Shown: positions 1-9,770 of the stretch, piece by piece | How the letters are laid out: each line of letters starts with the position of its first letter | How positions within the stretch are numbered: the stretch's first letter is position 1 | Assembly (NCBI GenBank): GCA_016789035.1 | Contig: JAEUSC010000355.1 | Coordinates: 1 to 13,861 of the forward strand | Length of the DNA stretch: 13,861 nucleotides | Source of the DNA: Candidatus Omnitrophota bacterium | GTDB taxonomy: Bacteria; Omnitrophota; Gorgyraeia; Zapsychrales; Fredricksoniimonadaceae | Direction: 5' to 3' | Translations under genes and position numbers: made by a program | Notes under the pieces: model-generated | The model's input: the letters and a program-made list of their open reading frames with translations, nothing else | Told to the model about the DNA's origin: nothing | Databases searched by the model: none

Positions 1-1
1 T

Positions 2-376
2 TTGTTTGTTTTAGTCGGAGGGCTTGGACTGGTTATTCATCTCGTTGTTTTGCGGATGGGTATTCATTGGATGTCTTGGACATTTGCCGGAGCTCAAAGT
101 TTAGCGGTGTTTGCGGCTATGACGGCCAACTTTATTTTTAATAACATTTTCACTTATCGAGACAAAAAACTCAAAGGGTGGGCGTTTATCCGGGGCCTAT
201 TTTCCTTTTATGCCGCATGTTCGATTGGAGCTTTGATTAATATTCGTGTGGCGGCGTTTCTTTATGACCATGAAATCTATTGGTGGTTGGCAGGGTTATT
301 AGGAGCGGTGATTGGTGCCGTCTGGAATTATGCCATCACATCCACATTCACATGGAAAAAGAAAGGGGTTCTGTGA
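2..376 (+). CDS. GtrA-family membrane protein, 5'-truncated by the window edge
   Basis: The open frame runs in from the left edge with no convincing start, so only about the last 124 residues are visible. They form about four hydrophobic helices separated by short basic loops. The mark of the GtrA-like family is visible: a helix ending in TANFIFNNIFTYRD, and a last helix ending in WNYAITSTFTWKKK. These N-x-x-x-T-F-(T/x)-(W/Y) ends are typical of both halves of the four-helix GtrA fold. GtrA proteins sit in the inner membrane and are thought to help translocate polyprenyl-phosphate-linked sugars for later transfer outside the cytoplasm; that role is family knowledge. The missing N-terminus could be a short first helix or a fused GT2 (DPM1-like) domain, which is common in this family. 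The stop codon overlaps the GTG start of the next gene, which suggests translational coupling. Confidence 0.8.
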   Translation: MFVLVGGLGLVIHLVVLRMGIHWMSWTFAGAQSLAVFAAMTANFIFNNIFTYRDKKLKGWAFIRGLFSFYAACSIGALINIRVAAFLYDHEIYWWLAGLLGAVIGAVWNYAITSTFTWKKKGVL

Positions 377-2096
377 GATCTCCTCTTCGGCAGCCGGAAT
401 TCTGGTTTGGTATTTATTGGTTTTTAATCACTGTTGTGTATTTAATTTGGAGGGCCGCTATATTTTTAAGAAAAATCCAATAAATGTGGCGCATCTGCCG
501 ACATTGATGCTGGCGATTGGCTATCCAATTTATTGGGCCGAAATGCTTAGTGGCCGGGCATCGACCGGTGTAACGTCTGCGGCAGCAACGGTTGTATTCT
601 TAGTTTTTGCACTGTTTGTGATTTTTCGAGAACGGACGTCCATAATCGGTGCGTTTGAAGAGTTTAATGCGTGGTTTCGGTCCTTGACAACATTTGATCG
701 CATCGCATGCGCGCTTATGGCTGTATTTATTTTCGGCATTTTTTTGATTACTTGTTATGCGTCCGCACTTCCGATTCATCTCCAGCAGGAAGGTGATGCG
801 CTGAATTATCATTATTCGTTGACCCGTCAGCATTTGATTTTGGCGTCGTTTGCGCATATTCCTTGGTCAGCATTTGACCTGTTTCTTCTGCCTGTGGATT
901 TCGCCTTGGCGCCGTACTGGTTTGTTACCCAATTTCCTAATAAAATCCCCCAGTTTATTTTCTTTGTCGGTTTGGTTTTGATCATGGTGAGTTTGGTACG
1001 TCACTGGCAAAAGAAGATAACTTTCTCGGTGGTTTTGGTGCTGGCTTTCTTTTTTGGTTCCCACGGGCATGGGATCCAGTTCGGAACAGCGATGCTGGAT
1101 TTGGTTAATTGTTATTTGTTTCTAGCCATGCTCAATAGTTTTATTCATAGGGTCCAGTGGTTGTTTATGATCGAGGCCTGTTTTTACCTTTGGGCCAAAC
1201 CTTTTGTTCCGGTCCAGTCCGGTATGATTTTGGTTTTCTTGGCAGTGGTGTTTTTTTTGCTGAAATATGCAGGCTTTAAGGATGTCATTTTTGCTGGGAA
1301 CAAGTTGGATCCAACATGGATAAAGGAAAGCGGAATCTTTTTAAGAAAATGCGTGTTGGGATTTATTCTGATTTCCGTTTGTATTGCCGGGCCTTTTATC
1401 GGGAAATCTTTACTGTACGCAGGAACGCCGCTTTTTCCATTTGCTCCGGGATTGTTGTCTCATCATCAAATCGCAGAAGGAACAAAAGCATGGGATTCAT
1501 TGAGGGGTGCTACGGATTATTGGATGACGGTTACTCGTAATACTTATGGAAACGGCAGGTCCATAATTGATTTTGTGCAACATTTCTGGTGTGTTGCCGT
1601 GCCATCGCAGGGTGTTAATAATGAATTTGATTATCCGCTCGGTTTAACGTACCTGATCGTCTTGGGTCCTTTTCTCTGGATACTTTTTAAATCGATCAAG
1701 GAACGCAAAATTTTTATGCTGGGATGGCTTGTTGTGATTTTCTGGCTAACTTGGTTTCAAGGATCGCAACAGTCGCGGTGGCTTTTTTTACCTCTGATTT
1801 TGATCTTTATTGCGGTAGCTCTCGAGTTTCAAAGGCCGTCTAAAATATTGATGGGTTGTTTGCTATTCGCAATCAGCATCAATTTTATTTCTATCGCGCG
1901 AGCGCATTCAAGCGATATAAGGAAATTCGGCCAAAATGTGATTAGACCTAGCGATAGGGAATTAGTACACGACAGTGTTCGATACATTAAGTCCGGTCAA
2001 AAAGGATTCATTGAATGGAGCACGCCAGAGGTGGCGTATGCTCGTTTTCCTGTGGTCATTCGAGAAGAAAGTTTGCCGAACGTTCTAGCCTTTTGA
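373..2096 (+). CDS. GT-C-like polytopic membrane glycosyltransferase, probable -1 frameshift near its 5' end
   Basis: This large membrane protein has about ten or more hydrophobic helices. The first loop carries GDALNYHYSLTRQH (Asp codon at 795-797), like the acidic D-x-x-x-YH loop of GT-C enzymes that use polyprenyl-phosphate sugars. Later come YAGTPLFPF and QQSRWLFLPLILIF, resembling the substrate and R-(Y/W)-x-x-P regions of GT39/GT83-like proteins. Specific donor and acceptor cannot be read. Most of the protein is in the frame ending at 2096. The likely true start is GTG 373: AAAGGGG (362-368) lies 4 nt upstream and the codon overlaps the gtrA stop. From there a good hydrophobic helix (FWFGIYWFLITVVYLIW) is read in another frame until TAA at 481, so one base appears missing at 463-475. 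Alternatives are GTG 486, giving 536 aa, or TTG 312 (AGGAG at 301-305), which would overlap gtrA by 65 bp and yield an implausible N-terminus. Family assignment is moderate. Confidence 0.65.
463..475 (+). other. Probable single-base deletion (frameshift site) in paired homopolymers
   Basis: A run of five T (463-467) is followed by AAG and a run of five A (471-475). Upstream, the frame starting at GTG 373 encodes a plausible basic N-terminus plus a transmembrane helix, and ends at TAA 481-483. Downstream, the long membrane-protein frame is open in the -1 register. Adding one T or one A to either run joins the two halves into IFFKKNP or IFLRKNP, followed by INVAHLPT. The local sequence A-TTT-TTA is one T short of the canonical U-UUU-UUA slippery heptamer, so programmed frameshifting is less likely than a mutation or sequencing indel. 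Confidence 0.55.
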
Positions 2097-2129
2097 TATA
2101 GTTAGAAATTCAAACAAAAAGGATGAGAA

Positions 2130-2834
2130 ATGAAATTAAGTGTACTAATGCCTGTTTACAATGAAGAGGCATGGATTATAGAATCCACGAAACGAGTGCT
2201 TACGCAGAAGGTGGCGGGGATCACAAGCCTTGAAATCATTCTTGTTGATGATGGTTCCACGGATGGAACACGTCAACTTCTTGAGCAAATTAAGAAAGAC
2301 AATCCAAAGATTGTTCAGTTGATTTTTCAGGAGAAGAATCAGGGAAAAGGCGCTTGCATTCGAAGTGCCGTATCTGCGATGAGCGGAGATATTTGTGTTA
2401 TTCAAGATGCTGATCTGGAGTATGATCCCGCCAATTATCCTAATCTCTTGCGACCATTGGTTGAAGGCTTTGCCGACTGTGTGTATGGGTCGCGTTTTCA
2501 AGGTGACCAGCCAAAACGTGTTTTGCTTTTTTGGCACTATTTGGGTAATAAATTTCTTACGTTTCTAAGTAACGTCTGTTCAAATATTAACATTACGGAT
2601 ATGGAAACCGGTTATAAAGCGTTTCGATGCGATATCTTAAAGCAAGTCCCGATTGTCTCTGACCGTTTTGGTGTGGAGCCTGAAATCACAGCCAAGATTG
2701 CTAGGCTCAAATGCCGAATGTACGAAGTCGGTATCAGTTATTTCGGACGCACTTACGCGCAGGGCAAAAAGATCACGTGGGTTGATGGAGTTAAGGCCAT
2801 CTTTTCAATTTTAAGATTCTGGGTGTTTCGGTGA
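2130..2834 (+). CDS. GT2 glycosyltransferase, polyprenyl-phosphate hexose synthase (DPM1-like)
   Basis: This 234-residue protein is a GT-A-fold family 2 glycosyltransferase. It opens with LSVLMPVYNEE, has the nucleotide-binding VDDGSTDGT (D40, D41), a GKGACIRSAVSAMSGD stretch, and the metal-binding DAD (D93-D95). The later segments TDMETGYKAFR and FGVEPEITAKIAR are typical of the dolichyl/undecaprenyl-phosphate mannose or glucose synthase subfamily. There is no C-terminal membrane domain, so it should be a cytosolic or peripheral enzyme that moves a hexose from a nucleotide sugar to a polyprenyl phosphate. Which sugar it uses cannot be read. The ATG has AAAGGATGAG just upstream. Together with the GtrA protein and GT-C protein upstream it makes a plausible lipid-linked-sugar decoration module. 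Its last codon overlaps the GTG of the next gene (GTGA), suggesting coupling. Confidence 0.88.
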   Translation: MKLSVLMPVYNEEAWIIESTKRVLTQKVAGITSLEIILVDDGSTDGTRQLLEQIKKDNPKIVQLIFQEKNQGKGACIRSAVSAMSGDICVIQDADLEYDPANYPNLLRPLVEGFADCVYGSRFQGDQPKRVLLFWHYLGNKFLTFLSNVCSNINITDMETGYKAFRCDILKQVPIVSDRFGVEPEITAKIARLKCRMYEVGISYFGRTYAQGKKITWVDGVKAIFSILRFWVFR

Positions 2835-3631
2835 CCGTAGATACTGTTCAGGAACATACAAATCAAAATTTTCAGGCCCATCAGTCTCTGGATCTTTTGG
2901 GAGTTAAGGTCAGTGATGTTAATATTCCAAAAGCGGTGGCGATCATTAGACAATGGATTTCTTCTAGACATAAAACCTATGTTTGTGTAGCCCCGGTCGC
3001 AACGTTGGTTGATTGCCAGAATGACCCAGATTACCGTAGGATTATAAACTCAGCTAATATGGTCACACCGGACGGGATGCCAGTGGTTTGGTTGGGTAGA
3101 GCATCGGGGAGCAAGACTATCGACCGTACATATGGGCCTGATCTGATGTTGGCGGCTTGCCAGGACGGTCAGCAGACAGGTCATCGGCATTTTTTTTACG
3201 GAAGTAATGCCGAAACTTTGGATCTATTAGACACAAAATTAAGGATGAAATTCCCCGCGATGAACATCGTCGGGAAGATATCTCCTGATTTCAAACCTCG
3301 GGCTGTTAAGGAAGACCCGAAGGTTATCAATGCGATCAATCAGGTCCGGCCGGATATCCTGTGGGTGGGATTGGGGTCGCCCAAACAGGATTTTTGGATT
3401 GATATCCATCGCCCATTGCTGGATGTTCCTGTCATAGTTGGTGTGGGTGCTGCGTTTGATTTTCTATCAGGCGTCAAGCCGCAAGCTCCCGTCTGGATAC
3501 AAAGAAGCGGTTTCGAATGGCTGTTTCGTTTATGCAGTGAACCCCGGCGATTATGGAAACGATATTTGTTTGGCAATAGCGCATTCATATATTATGTTTG
3601 TCGCTCATATTTCAAAAAATCACGAACGTAA
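2831..3631 (+). CDS. WecG/TagA/CpsF family (GT26) glycosyltransferase
   Basis: The 266-residue product carries the full GT26 signature: TPDGMPVVW (D81, the position of the conserved Asp important for catalysis in TagA), RTYGPDLM, LWVGLGSPKQDFWI, GVGAAFDFLSGVK, and QRSGFEWLFRL followed by EPRRLWKRY. GT26 enzymes act at the cytoplasmic membrane face and add the second sugar, classically N-acetylmannosamine or ManNAc-uronate (glucose in some CpsF-type members), to a polyprenyl-diphosphate-linked first sugar. Adjacency to the WbaP-type initiating enzyme immediately downstream fits this second-step role; the exact sugar is unknown. The GTG start at 2831 overlaps the previous stop. The first 20 or so residues are a variable polar extension before the domain begins at LDLLGVKVSD. 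The basic C-terminal tail (CRSYFKKSRT) could help membrane association. Confidence 0.92.
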   Translation: MTVDTVQEHTNQNFQAHQSLDLLGVKVSDVNIPKAVAIIRQWISSRHKTYVCVAPVATLVDCQNDPDYRRIINSANMVTPDGMPVVWLGRASGSKTIDRTYGPDLMLAACQDGQQTGHRHFFYGSNAETLDLLDTKLRMKFPAMNIVGKISPDFKPRAVKEDPKVINAINQVRPDILWVGLGSPKQDFWIDIHRPLLDVPVIVGVGAAFDFLSGVKPQAPVWIQRSGFEWLFRLCSEPRRLWKRYLFGNSAFIYYVCRSYFKKSRT

Positions 3632-3643
3632 GCCAATCTTAAA

Positions 3644-5068
3644 ATGTATAAAATCAATAGATACTTCATCATCAAAATCTTATACATGACCATTGATGTT
3701 TTCTTTATGATGTTGGCTGTCTACATAGCCTGCAGAATCCGACCAACGACATTACCTTTTGAGATCACATTTTATAATCTTTATATGCAGGCGGAGAGTC
3801 CGGTTCGGTCGCTGCTTTTTATGTGGGTTCCTATTAATGTGTTTATTAACAATCATAATGGTTTGTATGAAACGAAGCGCGAAAAGCTGGAAAGTATTGA
3901 GATATTTCAGGTCATTCGCGCTGTGGCGGTGTCTGCACTTTTGTCAATTGTCTTAATCTATGTTGTTAAGATTGAGAACTTCCCCCGCGGGATTTTATTT
4001 ATGAGCACCGCATTGATCGCAGTTTTTTTCTCCGTCTGGAGAATTCTTAAACGCAGCTTTGTAGAGAGTTTGGTTTCTCGCGGATTTAATAATTTTAATG
4101 CTTTGATCATTGGGGCCGGTAAGGTCGGATTGATGCTAGGACAGGAATTGCGTCGCCGAAAGCCTTTAGGCATAAAGGTTTGCGGGTATCTTGATGATTA
4201 TAAAAATCAGAGCGATGTTCCGTCGCATGTTAAAGTTTTGGGAAAACTTTCCGATTTTCCAGTGATTGCAAAAAGGGAATTTGTTCATCAAGTTTATATA
4301 ACGCTGCATAATGATTATTCTATCTTTTCCAAAATCCTTGAAGACGCTCGAGATATGGGTATTGCCGTGAGGGTGGTCCCGCAAGGTTTTGAACTCATGC
4401 AAAGTGAATTTAATAAATACAATATCGGCATCATTCCTGTGCTGGAATATTGCGATCTGCGCAATCTTCATCGCCATCAAGGCAAAAGATTATTTGATAT
4501 CGTTGTGGGAACGGTATTGATGTTTATGATCCTTCCGTTGTTTGCTATTCTCGCAATCCTTGTAAAATTAGACAGCCGGGGCCCTATTTTATATCTGTCC
4601 CGGAGGTATGGGCGCCGGGGGGAACTTTTTTATATGTATAAGTTCCGAAGTATGGTGGAAAATGCCGATGATCTTCTGAAGGATTTGCGCAAGCGTAACG
4701 AAGTTGACGGGCCTATATTTAAAATGAAAAAGGACCCTCGCGTAACCCGGATGGGCGCATTCTTAAGAAAGTATAGTTTGGATGAACTGCCCCAGATCTT
4801 TAACGTCATTTTAGGTGATATGAGTCTGGTCGGGCCGAGACCTTTACCCATTGAGCAAGTTGAAAGAGAGGACTTTCGTCAGTTGAAACGCTTGGACGTT
4901 CGTCCCGGAATAACAGGTCTTTGGCAGATCCGGGGGCGTAGTGATGTGTCGTTTCAGCGTTTGGTTCGCTGGGACATTTGGTATATCAATAATTGGTCCT
5001 TCTGGCTCGATTTGCATATTCTTTGGCAAACCGTTCCGGTGGTGTTAAAAGGACGGGGGGCTTATTAA
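3644..5068 (+). CDS. WbaP-type polyprenyl glycosylphosphotransferase (initiating enzyme)
   Basis: At 474 residues this matches the long-form polyprenol-phosphate glycosyl-1-phosphate transferases. The first 130 residues or so hold about four membrane helices. A Rossmann-like CoA-binding-type domain follows (GAGKVG at 157-162), then another membrane segment (FDIVVGTVLMFMILPLFAIL) and the catalytic domain. Visible catalytic motifs are KFRSM (333-337), KKDPRVTRMG, LRKYSLDELPQ (DELPQ at 380-384), GDMSLVGPRPLP, RPGITGLWQI and WDIWYINNWS. The enzyme transfers a sugar-1-phosphate from a UDP-sugar to undecaprenyl phosphate and so starts repeat-unit synthesis; galactose, glucose or a HexNAc cannot be told apart here. 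The ATG at 3644 has only a weak ribosome-binding site; ATG 3686 is an alternative that would remove part of the first basic segment. It lies 12 nt after the GT26 gene. Confidence 0.94.
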   Translation: MYKINRYFIIKILYMTIDVFFMMLAVYIACRIRPTTLPFEITFYNLYMQAESPVRSLLFMWVPINVFINNHNGLYETKREKLESIEIFQVIRAVAVSALLSIVLIYVVKIENFPRGILFMSTALIAVFFSVWRILKRSFVESLVSRGFNNFNALIIGAGKVGLMLGQELRRRKPLGIKVCGYLDDYKNQSDVPSHVKVLGKLSDFPVIAKREFVHQVYITLHNDYSIFSKILEDARDMGIAVRVVPQGFELMQSEFNKYNIGIIPVLEYCDLRNLHRHQGKRLFDIVVGTVLMFMILPLFAILAILVKLDSRGPILYLSRRYGRRGELFYMYKFRSMVENADDLLKDLRKRNEVDGPIFKMKKDPRVTRMGAFLRKYSLDELPQIFNVILGDMSLVGPRPLPIEQVEREDFRQLKRLDVRPGITGLWQIRGRSDVSFQRLVRWDIWYINNWSFWLDLHILWQTVPVVLKGRGAY

Positions 5069-5107
5069 AGCAACCAAATTTTCCATATCCACATAAAAGA
5101 TTTCAAT

Positions 5108-5113
5108 TATAAT
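5108..5113 (+). promoter_or_regulatory. Possible -10 element ahead of gmd
   Basis: The 83 nt between the WbaP-type gene and gmd are AT-rich and hold a perfect TATAAT at 5108-5113. There is no good -35 hexamer at the expected distance (ATATCC at 5085-5090), so this could be a weak or activated promoter, or chance in AT-rich DNA. A gmd ribosome-binding site, GGGAGAG, lies at 5142-5148. No terminator hairpin is visible in the gap. Confidence 0.3.
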
Positions 5114-5151
5114 GAAAAAGTTTTTTTAATAATAATGAGCTGGGAGAGCGT

Positions 5152-7111
<1,960 letters not shown>

Positions 7112-7116
7112 TTCTC

Positions 7117-8499
7117 ATGGACACATATACCGAAAAAATAGAGAAACGGTATAACCGTATCATTGTCTTTTTTTATTGTTTGGCGATTGCCAGCCTTCCT
7201 GTTTCTATTGCATTGGTTGAGTCCATGGCTGCGTTTGTTATTTTTTTATTCTTTCTCAAAAAGGTTTTGCTCTGCCGCTATGAATCTCAGGGTAAACGCA
7301 TGCCGGACATTCTAAGAATTATATTGGCAAGTTCTTATCCCAAAGGACACTTTCTTAATAAGTGGATAGGCTTGCATGTGATGTCGATATTTATATCCGT
7401 GGTCTTTAGCCAATATCCGATGATCAGTTTAATTGCATTTGTTGGTAAATTTCTGGAAGGCTATCTTCTTTATTTTAGTTTTGTTGATTGTGTTAGAACA
7501 AAATCGGCATTAAGAAATTGTGTGGGGGTCTTTGTTGTAACGGCGTGTGTAATGGCAATAGACGGATTATTCCAATATTCATTGAAGTGGGATTTGATTC
7601 GTCACTTGCCATTAATTGAACATCGTGTATCAACGACCTTTCGACATGCGAATGATTTTGGTGCTTATCTTGTAACTTTTATTCCCATGGTTTTTGGGCT
7701 CGTGGTATTGCCCAAAAGACGATCTTCGTCTATTCGTGAGGAATGGAGGTTGTCCCGAATGGAATTTGGACTTCCGCTAAAGATTATATTATTTGTGAAT
7801 CTCATTTTTATGCTGATTTCATTGGGTTTGACTTTTTCACGGGGGTCCTGGATGGGATTTTGGATTTCCATGCTTGTATTTGTGGTGATTCTCAGAAAAT
7901 ATTTTGTGACAGTCATTTTAATTAGTCTAGTTTTCGTAGCAGCATTCTTGCCGTTAATGATGAAGTATCGAGATGTCTCTTTTACTACCGATTCAGTGAA
8001 TTTGGTGAGGGATTATTCGAAAATTGATTCTCATTCAGAAGAGTTTAGAAAACTGTCCGCTGTTGAACAGGACAGAGTTAGAACATCGCAGACCTTTCAA
8101 CTGGGTATGGGAAGAACTTTCTTTTGGGAGGAAGCATGGGAGGTGATTCGGAAGTATCCCTTCTTCGGCAGTGGCTTAAATACCTATTCAAAACTTGTGA
8201 ATGTTTATGCACATAATTGTTACCTTCAAATGGCAGGGGAGACCGGAATTATCGGTTTGGTGTTTTTTTTATTGTTAATGGGAGTTCTGATTGGAAAAAG
8301 TGCACAATACTGTATCAAAATGCCGGTTAATTTTTATAAAGTGGTATTGGCGGGCGCTATAGCCGGATTTGTGGGATTCTTGTCCCAGAGCTTTTTTGAT
8401 ACAACTCTATATTCAGTTCAGTTAGGAAATTTAATGTGGGTGATGATGGGTCTTATGGGGGCCATTCCATCGGTTTATGCCCAAAGCAAGGCCGAATAA
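7117..8499 (+). CDS. O-antigen ligase / polymerase family membrane protein (Wzy_C/WaaL-like)
   Basis: This 460-residue protein has about 10-12 hydrophobic helices. The family core is visible: FRHANDFGAYLVTFIP, the LTFSRGSWMGF motif (238-248) starting the Wzy_C-type domain, a polar periplasmic loop of about 70 residues, then FFGSGLNTYSKLVNVYAHN (H366, N367) followed by LQMAGETGIIGLVFF. The conserved Arg in SRGSW (R242) and the His in AHN match residues essential in ligases and polymerases of this superfamily. It could polymerise repeat units (Wzy) or ligate the finished glycan to an acceptor (WaaL or a protein O-oligosaccharyltransferase); sequence alone does not decide. The ATG at 7117 is preferred over an in-frame start at 7027 that lies inside fcl. 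The ribosome-binding site is weak, suggesting coupling to fcl 5 nt upstream. The gene is richer in A and T than its neighbours, as is usual for this type. Confidence 0.85.
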   Translation: MDTYTEKIEKRYNRIIVFFYCLAIASLPVSIALVESMAAFVIFLFFLKKVLLCRYESQGKRMPDILRIILASSYPKGHFLNKWIGLHVMSIFISVVFSQYPMISLIAFVGKFLEGYLLYFSFVDCVRTKSALRNCVGVFVVTACVMAIDGLFQYSLKWDLIRHLPLIEHRVSTTFRHANDFGAYLVTFIPMVFGLVVLPKRRSSSIREEWRLSRMEFGLPLKIILFVNLIFMLISLGLTFSRGSWMGFWISMLVFVVILRKYFVTVILISLVFVAAFLPLMMKYRDVSFTTDSVNLVRDYSKIDSHSEEFRKLSAVEQDRVRTSQTFQLGMGRTFFWEEAWEVIRKYPFFGSGLNTYSKLVNVYAHNCYLQMAGETGIIGLVFFLLLMGVLIGKSAQYCIKMPVNFYKVVLAGAIAGFVGFLSQSFFDTTLYSVQLGNLMWVMMGLMGAIPSVYAQSKAE

Positions 8500-8500
8500 A

Positions 8501-8528
8501 TTGACAAAGACCGAACGTTAGTTATAAT
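8501..8528 (+). promoter_or_regulatory. Strong consensus sigma-70-type promoter for the pgk operon
   Basis: A perfect -35 TTGACA (8501-8506) and a perfect -10 TATAAT (8523-8528) are separated by 16 nt. The -35 begins one base after the stop codon of the polysaccharide polymerase/ligase gene. Transcription should start near 8535, giving a leader of about 43 nt that carries AAGGAG (8562-8567), 10 nt before the pgk ATG. Such a match suggests strong, largely constitutive expression. No operator-like palindrome overlaps it. Confidence 0.88.
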
Positions 8529-8577
8529 AGGGAACAATTTTTTGCTTTCTTCTATAAACTCAAGGAGTTAATGCTTT

Positions 8578-9759
8578 ATGAATAAAAAAACCATCTCAGA
8601 TATTGATGTTAGAAATAAGATAGTTATCATTCGTGCAGATTTTAATGTTCCGTTGGATGAGGCTAAAAATATCACCGATGACCGCCGTATTGTCGGGAGT
8701 ATTCCGACAATTGAATATGTGCTTAAAAACGGTGCGTCCAAGGTTATTCTCATGAGTCATTTGGGCCGTCCTAAAGGAACAGGATACGAAGAAGATTTTT
8801 CCCTCAAACCGGTGGCCAAAGCATTGAAAACCTTTCTAAAGCAAGATGTTTTGATGCTGCAAGACTGTGTCGGTTCCCAGGTCAAAGAACAAATCACTAA
8901 AAGTAATGAAAAGGTCATATTATTAGAGAACCTGCGTTTTCACAAAGAAGAAGAAAAGAATGATTCGGCGTTTGCTAAAGAATTGGCTTCCTTAGCAAAT
9001 ATTTATGTTAATGACGCCTTTGGCACGGCTCATAGGGCCCATGCTTCTACAGCCGGAATCACCCAATATCTTCCTTCTGTTGCCGGTTTTCTAATTGAAA
9101 AAGAATTGAAATATTTAGGTGAAGCTGTCTCGAATCCTAAGCGCCCTCTCACCGTTATTTTAGGCGGTGCCAAAGTCTCTGATAAAATTCTACTTATCAA
9201 AAATTTATTAACCAAAGCCAACTGCATTGTGATCGGTGGCGGAATGGCCTACACGTTCCTTAAGGCCCAGGGGATCAAGATCGGCAATTCCAAACTCGAA
9301 GCTGACAAGGTTGATACAGCCAGGGAATTATTGGCTGAAGCAAAAGCAAAAGGTGTTGAAATCGCTTTGACTTCAGATTTTGTCATTGCGCCCAATTTTC
9401 AATCCGATGAGGCTAAGGTTGTAGACTCTATTCCTGACGGATGGGAAAGTTTGGATATTGGTCCTAAAACCCGCAAGGCTTATAAAGACATTTTGGCTAA
9501 GGCCAAAACCATCGTCTGGAATGGTCCCTTAGGCGTTTTTGAACGGGACGCTTACGCCAAGGGAACCCGGGAGATCGCGGAATTTCTGGCTGGTCTCAAA
9601 GATGCGGTTGTCATTGTCGGTGGTGGCGATTCCGCCGCGGCGGTTGCCAAGTTCAATTTGGAAGATAAAATGACCCATATTTCAACGGGAGGCGGCGCTT
9701 CTTTAGAATTTTTAGAAGGCAAAGAGCTTCCGGGAATTGCGGCTTTAAACAATAAATAG
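8578..9759 (+). CDS. pgk: Phosphoglycerate kinase
   Basis: This 393-residue cytosolic glycolytic enzyme interconverts 1,3-bisphosphoglycerate plus ADP and 3-phosphoglycerate plus ATP. The N-terminal substrate domain has RADFNVPLD (R19, D21, N23), SHLGRPKG (H61, R64), LLENLRFHKEEEKND and GTAHRAHAST. The C-terminal nucleotide domain has ILGGAKVSDKI, IGGGMAYTFL, VWNGPLGVFE, VGGGDSAAAV and the terminal STGGGASLEFLEGKELPGI. Length is normal for a bacterial single-domain-pair enzyme, and no catalytic residue is missing. ATG 8578 follows AAGGAG at 10 nt; another ATG at 8571 opens only a four-codon frame and is ignored. It is the first gene of the unit driven by the promoter at 8501 and is followed 11 nt later by tpiA. 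Confidence 0.98.
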   Translation: MNKKTISDIDVRNKIVIIRADFNVPLDEAKNITDDRRIVGSIPTIEYVLKNGASKVILMSHLGRPKGTGYEEDFSLKPVAKALKTFLKQDVLMLQDCVGSQVKEQITKSNEKVILLENLRFHKEEEKNDSAFAKELASLANIYVNDAFGTAHRAHASTAGITQYLPSVAGFLIEKELKYLGEAVSNPKRPLTVILGGAKVSDKILLIKNLLTKANCIVIGGGMAYTFLKAQGIKIGNSKLEADKVDTARELLAEAKAKGVEIALTSDFVIAPNFQSDEAKVVDSIPDGWESLDIGPKTRKAYKDILAKAKTIVWNGPLGVFERDAYAKGTREIAEFLAGLKDAVVIVGGGDSAAAVAKFNLEDKMTHISTGGGASLEFLEGKELPGIAALNNK

Positions 9760-9770
9760 AGTAGGTGATC

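Noticed and set aside
463..469. Programmed -1 ribosomal frameshift at a slippery heptamer
   Set aside because: The sequence is A-TTT-TTA, not U-UUU-UUA, and no clear pseudoknot or strong stem is apparent just downstream. A plain indel is simpler.
280..483. Independent small gene of 67 codons between gtrA and the GT-C-like gene
   Set aside because: Its first 31 codons are gtrA in another frame. Only the part from GTG 373 looks protein-like, and that part continues naturally into the next gene after a one-base shift, so it is treated as that gene's N-terminus.
312..485. TTG 312 as the start of the GT-C-like protein
   Set aside because: Despite AGGAG 6 nt upstream, it overlaps gtrA by 65 bp and gives a His/Ser-rich N-terminus that looks like an out-of-frame reading of gtrA.
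5069..5151. Intrinsic terminator after the WbaP-type gene (run of seven T at 5121-5127)
   Set aside because: No GC-rich inverted repeat precedes the T run, so it is just AT-rich spacer.
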